From Harmothoe impar (taxonomy: Eukaryota; Annelida; Polychaeta; Phyllodocida; Polynoidae), in assembly GCA_947462335.1 (NCBI GenBank), contig OX381717.1, forward strand, positions 47,473,523 to 47,537,522: a stretch of 64,000 bases of DNA, written 5' to 3'. The position numbers and the translations under genes were made by a program. Under the pieces are notes generated by a model. The model had not been told where the DNA came from. It saw only the letters and a program-made list of their open reading frames with translations, and ran no database searches. This document shows positions 43,964 to 54,109 of this stretch, in pieces. Positions within the stretch are counted from its first letter, which is position 1, and the number at the start of each line of letters is the position of its first letter.

Positions 43964-44569
43964 GCTATATGTAAAGTGATCATAAATGATAATTAGTGTG
44001 GTGAAGTGGTATCACAAACCGTACTTACCAAAACTTAAAACCACTGCTGTTCGTATGTGATTGTTTCCGGCACGCATAATTGGGGATTTTATTGTTTTCA
44101 TGCCCGAGGCAATGCAACTGAAGCAGCCACAGAGGACTAATAAGAATTAAAAGTGTAATACAGAGAGAATTAACTAGAATGAAAATTTCACAAGCACTTG
44201 ATTCAATCTAGAAATATCTATCTAGACTATCTGAAGAACCTTGGTACAAGTATTCTTTTAGTTTTTTAGTTATATCACTGATTGTATGGCTATGTCTTAT
44301 GTGCGTTTGCCATTCATTCGATGTCGTCAGGGTTTAAGTTGAGATCTCAGATCAATGCCTCAGTCAAAGAATACTGATCTGATGACCAGATTACAAGTGA
44401 TCTTTGGTGGTTATATGAGCTGTTCCTAGCGAAAATCTTGTAAATGCTCCTTGATCTATTATACCGTATAATGCGTGAGACAAATAATTCACCCAAGCAA
44501 CATCCGTGTCTCGTTTAATGAATATTCAATGATATACATTTTAGAAAAGATACTGTTGGTTCAAACAGT
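43964..44569. other. gene-free stretch
   Basis: Nothing recognised. Confidence 0.5.
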
Positions 44570-44750
44570 AATGCCAATTTTCTTACCAAGTAATGCCCAT
44601 TTCATAACCAAGTTATGCCTATTTCATAACCAAGTAATTCCCATTTTAAAACCAAGTTATGCCCATTGTTTAATCAAGTAATGCCCATTTCATAACCAAG
44701 TTATGCCTATTTCATAACCAAGTAATTCCCATTTTAAAACCAAGTTCACT
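44570..44750 (+). repeat. 23-24-bp minisatellite
   Basis: About eight units of 'aaccaagtaatgcccatttcat' with variants (gttatgcctat, gtaattcccatttt). The variants recur in the same order, so a longer unit of three or four has itself been duplicated. Confidence 0.75.
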
Positions 44751-44781
44751 GTTTAGATACAGTTTAGAAATACTCATCATG

Positions 44782-45003
44782 TACTGTAAAACCTCTCGTA
44801 TAAGCCTAACTTGCGTACTAGCTGCACCCCCAACCCAATAATATAAGCTGCACAGAAGGTCTGATTATGGCTACTTTAGTACTCTACTAAAGTAGCAAAA
44901 ACTCACTTATAAGCCGCACCCTGTCTTGGGGCCGCTCCTATAATTCACACCTGCGATCTGATTCGCGTATAGGCTGCAACTAGTACGCGAAGTTTACGGC
45001 AAC
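44782..45003. mobile_element. 297-family MITE next to the zinc-finger gene start
   Basis: TACTGTAAAACCTCTCGTAT at the left and CGCGAAGTTTACGG at the right, with internal 'tctgattatggctactttagta'. It ends about 125 bases before the first upstream ATG of the zinc-finger gene and so may sit in its promoter. Confidence 0.7.
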
Positions 45004-45129
45004 TTTCAAAAAATGTTGTAAAATTATCATTACCCACCGCATCACAAATAGTTATTTATTTCCTTCTTTAATCCAGGCTCTTCGTGGGAGGCCCCCAGTC
45101 GCTGATAACCAGTATGCGGTGCAGTAACA

Positions 45130-45195
45130 ATGGCGGGAGTTGTGCGCCGGGCGATGGCGGCGGCAGTGTCGCTGTGTGAGTGGCGGGTGTCATGA
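45130..45195 (+). promoter_or_regulatory. upstream ORF overlapping the start codon
   Basis: ATG at 45130 (context aacaATGg, favourable) opens 21 codons and ends TGA at 45193-45195, overlapping the main ATG (45192) as ATGA. A second in-frame ATG is at 45154. This arrangement usually lowers main-frame translation or forces reinitiation. Confidence 0.6.
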
Positions 45196-48100
45196 AGTCG
45201 GTGCGGGGACACTGCCTTGTATGTAACCAACCGCCGGACCCCTCCGGCCACCCCCACCATATCTTCTGTCGCCCCCCGGCCACCGACGACGGCCCCCCGG
45301 GACCTCTCCTGGCCGAGCGGTTGGAGCGGATATTGGAGGTACAGATCGAGGCGGCGACGTGCCACGCGCGCGATCTCTGCCAGCGCTGCCACTGTCAAGT
45401 GGTGGAGATAGAGGGATACTACCGAGTCATCGGGGAATTCAAGCGGGTTTACCACGAGACGGCCCATCTCTACAAACAGGTATTTGGTTAGTTGCTGTTT
45501 TGCTTACTTTCATTTTATTTTTTTTAATATCATTTATTCATTGATTTTGGTATATTATTTATACAGTATGTGTTCCGACTTATTGCATTGGAAGCAACAT
45601 TGACTTTATTACTACATGTATTGTTGAAATCATAACTGTTTGTCAATCATGTCTCGTCATATTACGTTCATATCATTACAAATATTATTTTTAAAGTACC
45701 CGGTATTCCTGTATTGTCTTCCGTGATCGTGTATTTTTGTGAAAAATTCAATTGAATTTACATACTTTGATTGACATTGCTTCTGCATAACTGCTTCTTA
45801 ATCACTTGACTTGCAAGTCATCCTAATCATTCATGTATAAATTGCAATTTATTTTCCCTATTACATACTTTAATCCGGACTGGAAAAAATGTACTGATAT
45901 TTTTAGTTTGTTGAACCAGGGCACCCCTGTGCCAGGTTCTTATACGACAGGTATTTTTGCGATTTTTGCCAAAAAAATCCCTTGCCTTTTGTGTCTTTTT
46001 TGCTGTGAAAAACCTGCAAATAAAATATTTAAATGCTGCAACATACAAGTATTGATCAATGCCAATCAATGCCATCAAATATTGAAACAAAAAAAGCAAT
46101 ATTTTATACACAAAATTGATATTGAAAAAAAGTCACCTAAACAGCACAAAACGAACTTTTTCAGCTCAATGCTAAAGGATAGGGTTTCAAGTAAACTACA
46201 GACCTTCATGAAGTGTCACTTTGCATGAAATCCTCTTTGTTCTAATGTAAAAACGGGGTGAGACGCTTTTTGTGATGGTCTGAAGGGGCAATATTGCATC
46301 TACCTTCCGTAACCTTCATGAAAATGAAGGTAAGGCAGTAGTTTACACAGAGAACAACGAAAAAAGACAAAAAATCATCAGGGCGGCGTGTTGACAAAAG
46401 CTGAAATTCTTTATTTCTGTAACATATGTCATATGACTCAATCTGGAAGACGCTAGACTGCCCTGGTTCACATGTGATATCAATCACATATACCATTCAT
46501 TTAAAGAAAATCTCGCCTATTTAAACAAAAGTATCATCTATCCATTAAAATAGCAGTTACTTCTCATTTGTTCGGCTTTAAAGAAAAAGCTTGTCTAAAT
46601 TTGTTTACATGCGACTTAAGGCTTCAATGCTTGTTATTTGCAGGAGGCAAAAAGAAAGGAGGGCATAGATACGCTTATCGACACCGGATTACTCGAGTTG
46701 GAAAAACTTCTGGGCATCGACCACAACGACCCCAGTGTCCAAACCCTACTGAAGTCAGACTCTTTCCGACACGACCGAGAACCGGACGACTGCCACTCTG
46801 AACTAAATAAGCTACAAAACGTAACGGAGAATTGTATTGTCGGTGGCTCGTGTGAAACTGGGGTCGTAGGAGCAAGTGTTGCCAGGTCGGAAGAAGAATT
46901 TGACTCGACCGTGAAGGTAAAAGCCAAAGCTAGTAATGAAGTTCGTAACCGACTTGTGACAGAAACTAAACCGTGTGACAGCATTCCTCTCAGCATTGTC
47001 AACATAGTGACTGATAAGAACACTAGCAATAGAACTGATGGTGAAAATAAAGCACCCGAAGAAACACGAAACGCCTGCAAAACCAACAACGAGAGAGCCA
47101 CCGTGACAGATATTAACGTAGCAGTGAATGGTTTAGAAGCCGAGGAAGGGAAACTTGCTGAAGATACAAAAGGAGATGAGATTAAACCCGGAGCTAATTC
47201 AAACATTCCCATTACTGATATCAAATTAGAAGTGGAAGAATTCTGCGATTGTAAAAGCGAACTAAGTGAGACCTTCCTCGATATAAACCCGAAATCCTCC
47301 CCTGGCGATGACTCGAAATTCGAATGTTTCCCTCTCATAGATGAGAAACTCATCAAAAAGGAGAAGCCCGAGGAAGGTGCAGAAGTAGCGAAACACGATG
47401 ATCTAGAAACAAATGGGGAGGACCGACCAATGGGGAAGTCTGAAACCGAAACGCCAAGAGAGGTAGAGACTAAAGCAGCGTCGGATCGTGGGTCGGCGCC
47501 CGACCCTGTGGGAGCCAGTGGCCAGGCCGCGGAGGAGGCCGCCTCTGCTGTTGTGTTAGACTTGGCGCAGTGTGTCGCTGAACAAGCGCAGTGTGGCACA
47601 GATCTAGCGCAGGGTGGCGCGGATCTGCTCCTCCCGCCCGGGGACCTGATAGAGAATATGGAGACAGAGGCTGCCGTCACGCGCCCCAACAGAAAGCGCA
47701 GACACAACCAAGCTGAAGCTTCAAGCCCCGTGAGTAGTAACTTTGGAATCAACTTTAACCTTTAAGGACATGTGCCGCTAAAAGATGGCATTTGTTGTCA
47801 TGATGCACCAATGCAGCTCAAGCCAGTAACTCGCCATGGCTGCATTGGTGCATCGTGCTGACCCTTCGGGAATGTCTCAACCCCGTAGGGTCGGCATGAT
47901 GCTTGAATGCAGCACTCGCCAGTTACTCACCAGGGTTGCATTCATGCATCATGACAACAAACGGCATGATGCATTTATGCATTTTGTCGTCATCAAAGGG
48001 TTAAATCTTTTCCCTTTCAAATACAGTGAAAGCTCATTACAAGGGCCTTTTGGCAAGACAAATTTCCTCCTGTAAACGAAGTTCCTAATACCAATACTTA

Positions 48101-51100
48101 TAGAGAGTATAGGAAATTGTGGCTGTGAAAACGTCTTCCTTATAACAGGAAGTTCCTTTTATCAGTCCTCCTTATAACGAAATTTCACTGTATTAAATAT
48201 TCCAAATGAAAAGGTATGTCGTAAACTTTTGAGAGCCGCATACTGCTTTCATACATAATGCTGTTTAGTTTACTGTCATGATGCATGAAAGCAGCCCTAG
48301 TGAGTAACTAACTTGCCAGGGAAGCATTCAAACATCATGCTGACCCTACAGAGATGATAGATTCCCAAAGGGTCGGTATTATACACAAATTCAGCCCTAG
48401 CGAGTCACCAGCCCACTCGTCAGGGGTGCATTCATGCATCATAACCACATTACACATAAAAGCATTACACATTTTACATTACACATTTAAAAAAAAAACG
48501 GAACATCATTTCACATGGTTTGATTGGTATGTGGTATTTGACCCTCTCCACATAAAAGCAGTATGCAGATCTTTAAAGGGTTACATTCTCAGGACGATTT
48601 CAAAGATGCCATTTTTCCTACTTTTCCTACTGTCAATTCCCTACAGAAAAATATAAAAATCTCAATCTCTTGACTTTTTCTCAACGAGGGAGTGGCATCT
48701 CTGAGATTTAAATGTTAACGTTTCAATTAAGCCTCATCAAAATTCATAACTGGTAATGCATTGGTTTAGCCTCAGCCCTCGTTTTCCAGTATATAAAGGC
48801 CACCGGAAACAGCATGTTTTAATCAGGTATCTCGATCATCGTATTCGATCAGAGCATATGAAACATGTCGTATTTAATGCACTGTTCACCTCATAACGAT
48901 AGAAGCTAAAGTAACTAGATTCAAGTACCATTATCAGATGTTATATTTTGGTTTTTATCACTTTCAGTCGTTGAGTCTTCGACGTCGGCCCGCGCGCCAG
49001 GTTTCAGCTAAGCCAAACCGATGGAAAGGTCGGGCAGAAGCACAGGAGAACACGCAGGTTGACACAACTGTTAAGTCATGCATCGCGGACAACGGTTCTA
49101 CATTCCATAACTCCGACTCAGGAGATAAACCGCCGTTGGTCTCTGTGCGAGCAAATAACACAGCCTCGCTTAGTGCGTATACTTGTTCAACCTGTGCAGC
49201 TGGTTTTAAAGCCAGACATGACTTCTATCGCCACATTCGGTCATGTGGCAAAGTAAACCAGACTGTGGCCAAACCCGCACTCGGGAAAGAGGATAGTGTA
49301 GCCACGGTGGTTAAGCCAGTAGTAAACGCTGAGAAGAAACTAGACAATTCTAATCACGGTTGTGCGCAGACCGCAGATAATAATACAAAGACTGAGAAAC
49401 CTGAGGACGATAAAACTCTCCTTCAGAACTGCGTGCAACTGGTACTAAAAGACGATAAACCTGAAACTGACTGTAGTGAGAAGGTTGAAGGCAAAGACGG
49501 ACAAGTCGAGTCAGTCGCCAACGATTCTTCAGAATCCAAGCAATCGTCACATATCAAGGCGGATAGTAAAGAGGAGGCCCCGCTTAACGACAAGGACGCC
49601 TCCTCTATAGGGGCCAAACCAGTGACCGAAGTGCCTGCTGCTGCTGTGGCAGCGGAGACTATGAACGGTGAGCTCGGGGTAGACTCTATCACCGACCATA
49701 CGCTAACAGACACTAACTCAGAGCCGGCCGCAAAGGTGGCCAAAGTGGAGACGCCAAGCGAAGGCAGTAATTCTGCAGAAGTGGTCTCGACACCACAGAA
49801 TTCCACTGAAAGTCAGAAACCTGTTGAAGGTGGTAACACTACGGGGGCAAATATGCCGAGTTCCATTCCGCCACACGGTACGGCATCTGGTGCCGGGCAG
49901 AATATCGAGCTGAACCATCAGGTTGCGGGTTCAGCTTACGTTGGGGTTGTGGAGCCGCCCATGACATTGGCGACGAGTAGCCAGCAAATCCCCCAGGTGA
50001 AGGAGAACTGTTTAAGTAAGCTGTTAGAGTCAGACGACGAAAATCGGAAACCACCAGCAACAAATGGCGATCCACAAAAAGTCAGTGCCTCCCAGAACCA
50101 GGTTCAACCGGCCTCTGTATCCATGGCCATGTCAACAGACAGTTTGGGCCTACAGGGTGCTGTGTCCCAAGGCAATGCGTTAAGTGCCATGCCACAAGGC
50201 CTTACGTCGCAAGGCTCCACGGCCCAAGGCCCCATACCACAAGGCCCTATGTCACATGGCTCCCTGCATCAAGGACCTTTGCCCCAAGGCCAACGGCCAC
50301 AAGGTCATATGACTCAGGGGGGTGTGCCTCAAGGGCAAATGCAGCCGGGCCAAATCCCGCCAGGGCCGGGTTCGCAAGGTTATGGTTCCGTACCCCCAGC
50401 TATAGCACCACAGGATCCTCAAATGGTAAATCACATGCAGGGCTTTCCCCCCTACCACCAGCCAGGCATGCCGACGCCTCATGCAGGCGCGGGTATGCCA
50501 CAGCAGAGGTTCCCACAGAGAGCCGCGCCCCCACCCTATGGCCAACAGCCTGGGACGTCGCAGTTCGGCCCCAGGTATCCCCAGCAGGGAATGATGCCGG
50601 GAGGCAAGCCGCGAGGACCCATGGCCGTCAGTCCTGGGATGGCCCAGCAGCAGGGTATGATGGGGGCGGAGGGTCAGCCGTCACACCCCAACATGCAGCA
50701 TATGGAGGGCTACAACATGCAGCAACAGCAGGCCTATATGCAGCAGCAGCAACAGCAGCAGCAACAGTCGCCCAACATGCTGCAGCAACAGATGCCCCCG
50801 CAGAGCGTGCCCCTGCCGCAACAGTCGCCGCTGCAACACATGCAGCAACACTTGCAGCAACAGCAGCAACAGATGGCTGCCAACATGCAGCAGTATAACC
50901 AGTATAACCCGGCCGCGCACCTGCCCCACCAGGCCAAGCCCAACCATGCACAACAACAGCTGCAACAACAACAACAGCAACAACATATGCAGAATAATCA
51001 GCACTTACATCAGCAACAACATATGGCACAGCAACAACAGCCCCAAGCACACCCTCCACACCAACAGCCACACCCACAACACCCACATATGCAACACCAG

Positions 51101-54100
51101 CCCAACACCCCCCAACACCCACACATGCAACAGCATGGGTCGCAGCAAAATCAGACGACGAAGCAACAACAACCACAATCAACACCCCAAATTCATCCCC
51201 CACACCACAATGTGCCACAGCAACAACAACATACTTCACCACAACAAACAAGCCAACAAAATCAAACAAGTAAACAACACACAAAACAAAAACAAACCCC
51301 ACCGCAACATCAATTAAATCAGCCACACTTAAATACAAAGCAGCAACAACAGCAACCACTACATCCAAACATGCAACATCAACATCAGTTACAGCAACAT
51401 CAACAAGCCATGCATGGACAACACCAACAGATACAGCCCCCGTTGCATTCACCCCACCAGAACCCACAGCAACAACAACAACAACAAAAACACATGCAAC
51501 ATCAGCCACATGCCCCTCAACATCAATCACAACATCCACAGGCCCAACACCCACAGGGCCAACACCCACAAGCCCCACACTTACAGTCCCAACACCCACA
51601 GGCCCCACACCCACAGGCCCCACAAGCCCCACACCCACAGGCCCAACACCCACAAGCCCCACATCCACAGGCCCAACACCCACAAGCCCCACATCCACAG
51701 GCCCAACACCCACAAGCCCCTCATCCACAGGCCCAACACCCACAGGCTCCACACCCACATGGCACATCACCAAAACAGCAGCACCAACAGCGGCCGGGTA
51801 TGCAGCCACAACAGTTACAACACAACAATATAGGGCACCCGTACAATCAACAGGCCCAGCATATGCAGCAACAGCAAGTGCAGCAGCAGCAGGCGCAGCA
51901 ACAGCAGGCTCAGCAACAGCAGGCCAAGCAACAACATCCCCAGCAGCAGGGGCAGGCCGGTTACCCACATGCAGGTCGGCAACAGGCGGGCTTCCCCCCG
52001 CAGTCGCACACACCGAACCCACAGCAGCAAATGCCGCAAGATAGGTCGCAAACGCCACAACAGCAGCAGCATGGGCAGCAAGTGCAACAGCAAGGGCAAC
52101 AGCAGCAGCAAGGGCAACAGCATGGGCAGCAAGTGCAACAGCAAGGGCAACAACAGCAACAGCAGCACGGGCAACAACAGCCAGGGCAACAACAGCCAGG
52201 GCAACAACAGCCAGGGCAACAACAGCCAGGGCAACATGGGCAACAACAGATGAACCACCAACACCTGATGAACCACCATGGGATGTTGCAGCATGGTATG
52301 CCCAACCACCAGAGTCAGATGCCCAACCACCAGGGTCAGATGCCCAACATGCAGGGCATGGCCAACCACCAGGGCATGCCTAACATGCAGGGCATGCAGA
52401 ACCAGGGCATGCTGAACCAGCAGGCGCCCCTGGGAGGGAGCTCTGTGCCGGGGCAGCACCGCAGTCCGCAGCAGCAGGGGGTGCCTGGACGGCCCCTGAC
52501 GGCGAGCCCCAGTGGCACCGCCAGCCCCAACACACAGCCGCCTCATGGGAACCAGGTGGCCAACGGGCCGCACTTCCCGTACCTGGACCCTGCCTTTAGC
52601 CCCCCGCCCCCGGGCCAGCTGCCCGCCAAGAGCCCGCAGCCTTCACACATGTACATGCACCACCGGGGCTTCGGTGCCGCCAGCCCCCCGCCCGGATACC
52701 CCCAGGGTATGGCGCGGGGTGGTGCACACCACCCGGGCATGCGCATGGCAGGGCCGCAGCAGCAACGGCACCCCCAGCACCCCTCGATGCAGGGCCCCTC
52801 TAACCCGGCCCTGGGCGGGCTGCAGGGGCAGGGGCAGCAGCAGCAGAACAGTGTGGGAATCAACTACCAGCAACATGGCGGAACCCCGCCCAACGGGCAG
52901 GGGATGCAGGCCGGGCACCACGGAGGTATGCAGCAACAGAACATGCAACAGGCAAACACACAGCACAACATGCAACACCAAAACATGCAACAACAACAAC
53001 AGGGGATGCAGCAGAACATGCAGCAACACCCTAATATGCAGAACATGCAACACCAGAACATGCAACACCAAAACATGCAACATCCAAACATGCAACACCA
53101 AAATATGCAACAGCAGAATATGCAACAGCAAAGCATGTCGCAACATCTCTTGTCGCAGCAGCAGAATATGCCGCAACAAAACATGCAACAACACCAAAAC
53201 ATGCAACAACACCAAAACATGCAACAACACCAAAACATGCAACAACACCAAAATATGTCGCAACTCATGCAACAGCAAAACCTGCAGCAGCAGCAGAACC
53301 TCCACTCGGCCATGCCTGGCCTGCCTCCCATCGCGGACCCGCCCACAGGGTCCCTGCCCCCCATGCCCCACCAGCAGGGCTTCCCGCAGGCGGCTGCGGG
53401 CGGCCCTCAGCAGGGGGCGCCACTCGTCGGTCCCCACCAGGGGGCGCCTGGTAGTGCAGCATCCAGTCACCAGATGGCAGCAGCAGGCGGCGACTTCAAG
53501 CCGCCGCCGCAGGAGGGCAGCTTCTCTTGCGCGTCTGCGTTGGTCAACCTCGCGAAGACACACTCCGACCCCGGCAAGCCTCTAAAGTGTCTGCAGTGTG
53601 ACGCGTCCTTCCTCAGCGCCGACATGCTCCTGGAGCATTCACGCGTGCATGGCAGCGAGCCTGGCGAAGTGAGCATGGACGACGCTGATCGCACGTCGTC
53701 CAATGCCACGCCGGCCAGTAGCAGCAAGGACATGTCCCCGCAGCCTTCCCCATCCCCGCAACCCAAGAAGCGCAAGGCCCGCGAGCCGAAGTCTTGGCGC
53801 TGCTCCAAATGTAACATCACGTGTGAAAACGCTGAGGATTGGGCAGAGCACCGTCGCTCGCACATGGGCGAAAAGGCCTACCCGTGTCCGACGTGTGGCG
53901 TAAGCTTCGCTGCCAAGTGGTATCTGACACGGCACCAGCGGACGCACTCTGGCGAAAAACCGCATAAATGCGAAGTATGTGGGAAAGCCTTCGGGAGGCC
54001 GGACCACCTCCGCAAGCACAGCACCATCCATGCCACCAAGCCCACCACCACCGATAGCACCACCACCACCACCACTAATAGCACCACAGACTCCTCAGTC

Positions 54101-54109
54101 AGCACGTGA
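45192..54109 (+). CDS. ZAD-like, glutamine-rich C2H2 zinc-finger protein
   Basis: Three phase-0 exons (45192-45479, 46644-47729, 48968-54109) encode about 2,171 residues, probably a nuclear DNA-binding regulator. Exon 1 matches the ZAD pattern: C8-x2-C11, then C63-x2-C66 and an F/Y-rich helix (YYRVIGEFKRVYHET), typical of a protein-pairing zinc domain. Exon 2 is acidic and low-complexity. Exon 3 has a lone C2HC-like finger (about 530-552), a PQG-type repeat (about 856-936), Q/H/P/N/M-rich repeats (about 1016-1903), C2H2 fingers at about 1999, 2069, 2096 and 2124, and a basic PKKRK signal at about 2057. The last two fingers have SGEKPH/MGEKAY linkers, so they are likely to bind DNA. The start is the first ATG after an in-frame stop at 45177. 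No named orthologue was recognised. Confidence 0.88.
45480..46643 (+). other. intron 1 of the zinc-finger gene
   Basis: GT at 45480 and AG at 46642. It contains a possible transposon bounded by a 12-bp inverted pair TGAACCAGGGCA (45912) / TGCCCTGGTTCA (46459). The open frames inside are AT-rich and unrecognised. Confidence 0.6.
47755..48004. mobile_element. best copy of the TTAA-bounded hairpin transposon family
   Basis: Bounded by TTAA (47755 and 48001), with inner ends CCTTTAAGGACATG and CATCAAAGGG. It holds three stacked hairpins: TGATGCACCAATGCAGC / GCTGCATTGGTGCATC around 'cagtaactcgc'; GACCCTTCGGG...CCCGTAGGGTC; and GCATGATGCTTGAATGCAGC / TTGCATTCATGCATCATG. TTAA boundaries with CCCTTT-like ends resemble piggyBac-type elements. 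Non-coding, about 250 bases, in intron 2 of the zinc-finger gene. Confidence 0.8.
48225..48583. repeat. longer, decayed TTAA hairpin-family copy
   Basis: 'ctgtcatgatgcatgaaagcagccc', 'gtgagtaacta', two 'gcattca.gcatcat' blocks and a right end CTTTAAAGGGTTA occur in family order, with extra duplicated segments. Confidence 0.6.
48601..48703. mobile_element. short AGAGATGCCACT-family MITE
   Basis: AAAGATGCCATTTTTCCTAC at the left and GGGAGTGGCATCTCT at the right, with an internally deleted middle. It lies in intron 2 (47730-48967). Confidence 0.65.
50640..53300 (+). repeat. coding Q/H/P/N/M repeat tract
   Basis: Several distinct coding minisatellites follow one another: CAG/CAA runs, a 10-residue QAQHPQAPHP unit (about 51540-51760), QQPGQ units (about 52170-52230), MPNHQGQ/MQGM units (about 52300-52400), MQHQN units (about 52970-53120) and MQQHQN units (about 53180-53260). 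CAA and CAG are mixed, so slippage of one codon does not explain it. The frame is unbroken throughout, which implies selection on the protein. Confidence 0.85.
53406..53451 (+). promoter_or_regulatory. pair of CTCF-consensus-like sites in coding exon
   Basis: CAGCAGGGGGCGCCACT (53408) and CCACCAGGGGGCGCCTGG (53434) lie 27 bases apart in the same direction. The second matches the CTCF core exactly. They fall in codons for GAP-rich linker sequence. Confidence 0.35.

Noticed and set aside
50628..52058. 476-codon open frame on the minus strand inside the zinc-finger exon
   Set aside because: It is the complement of CAG/CAA/CAC repeats, which have no stops in several frames. Its residues are only V/A/G-type low complexity.
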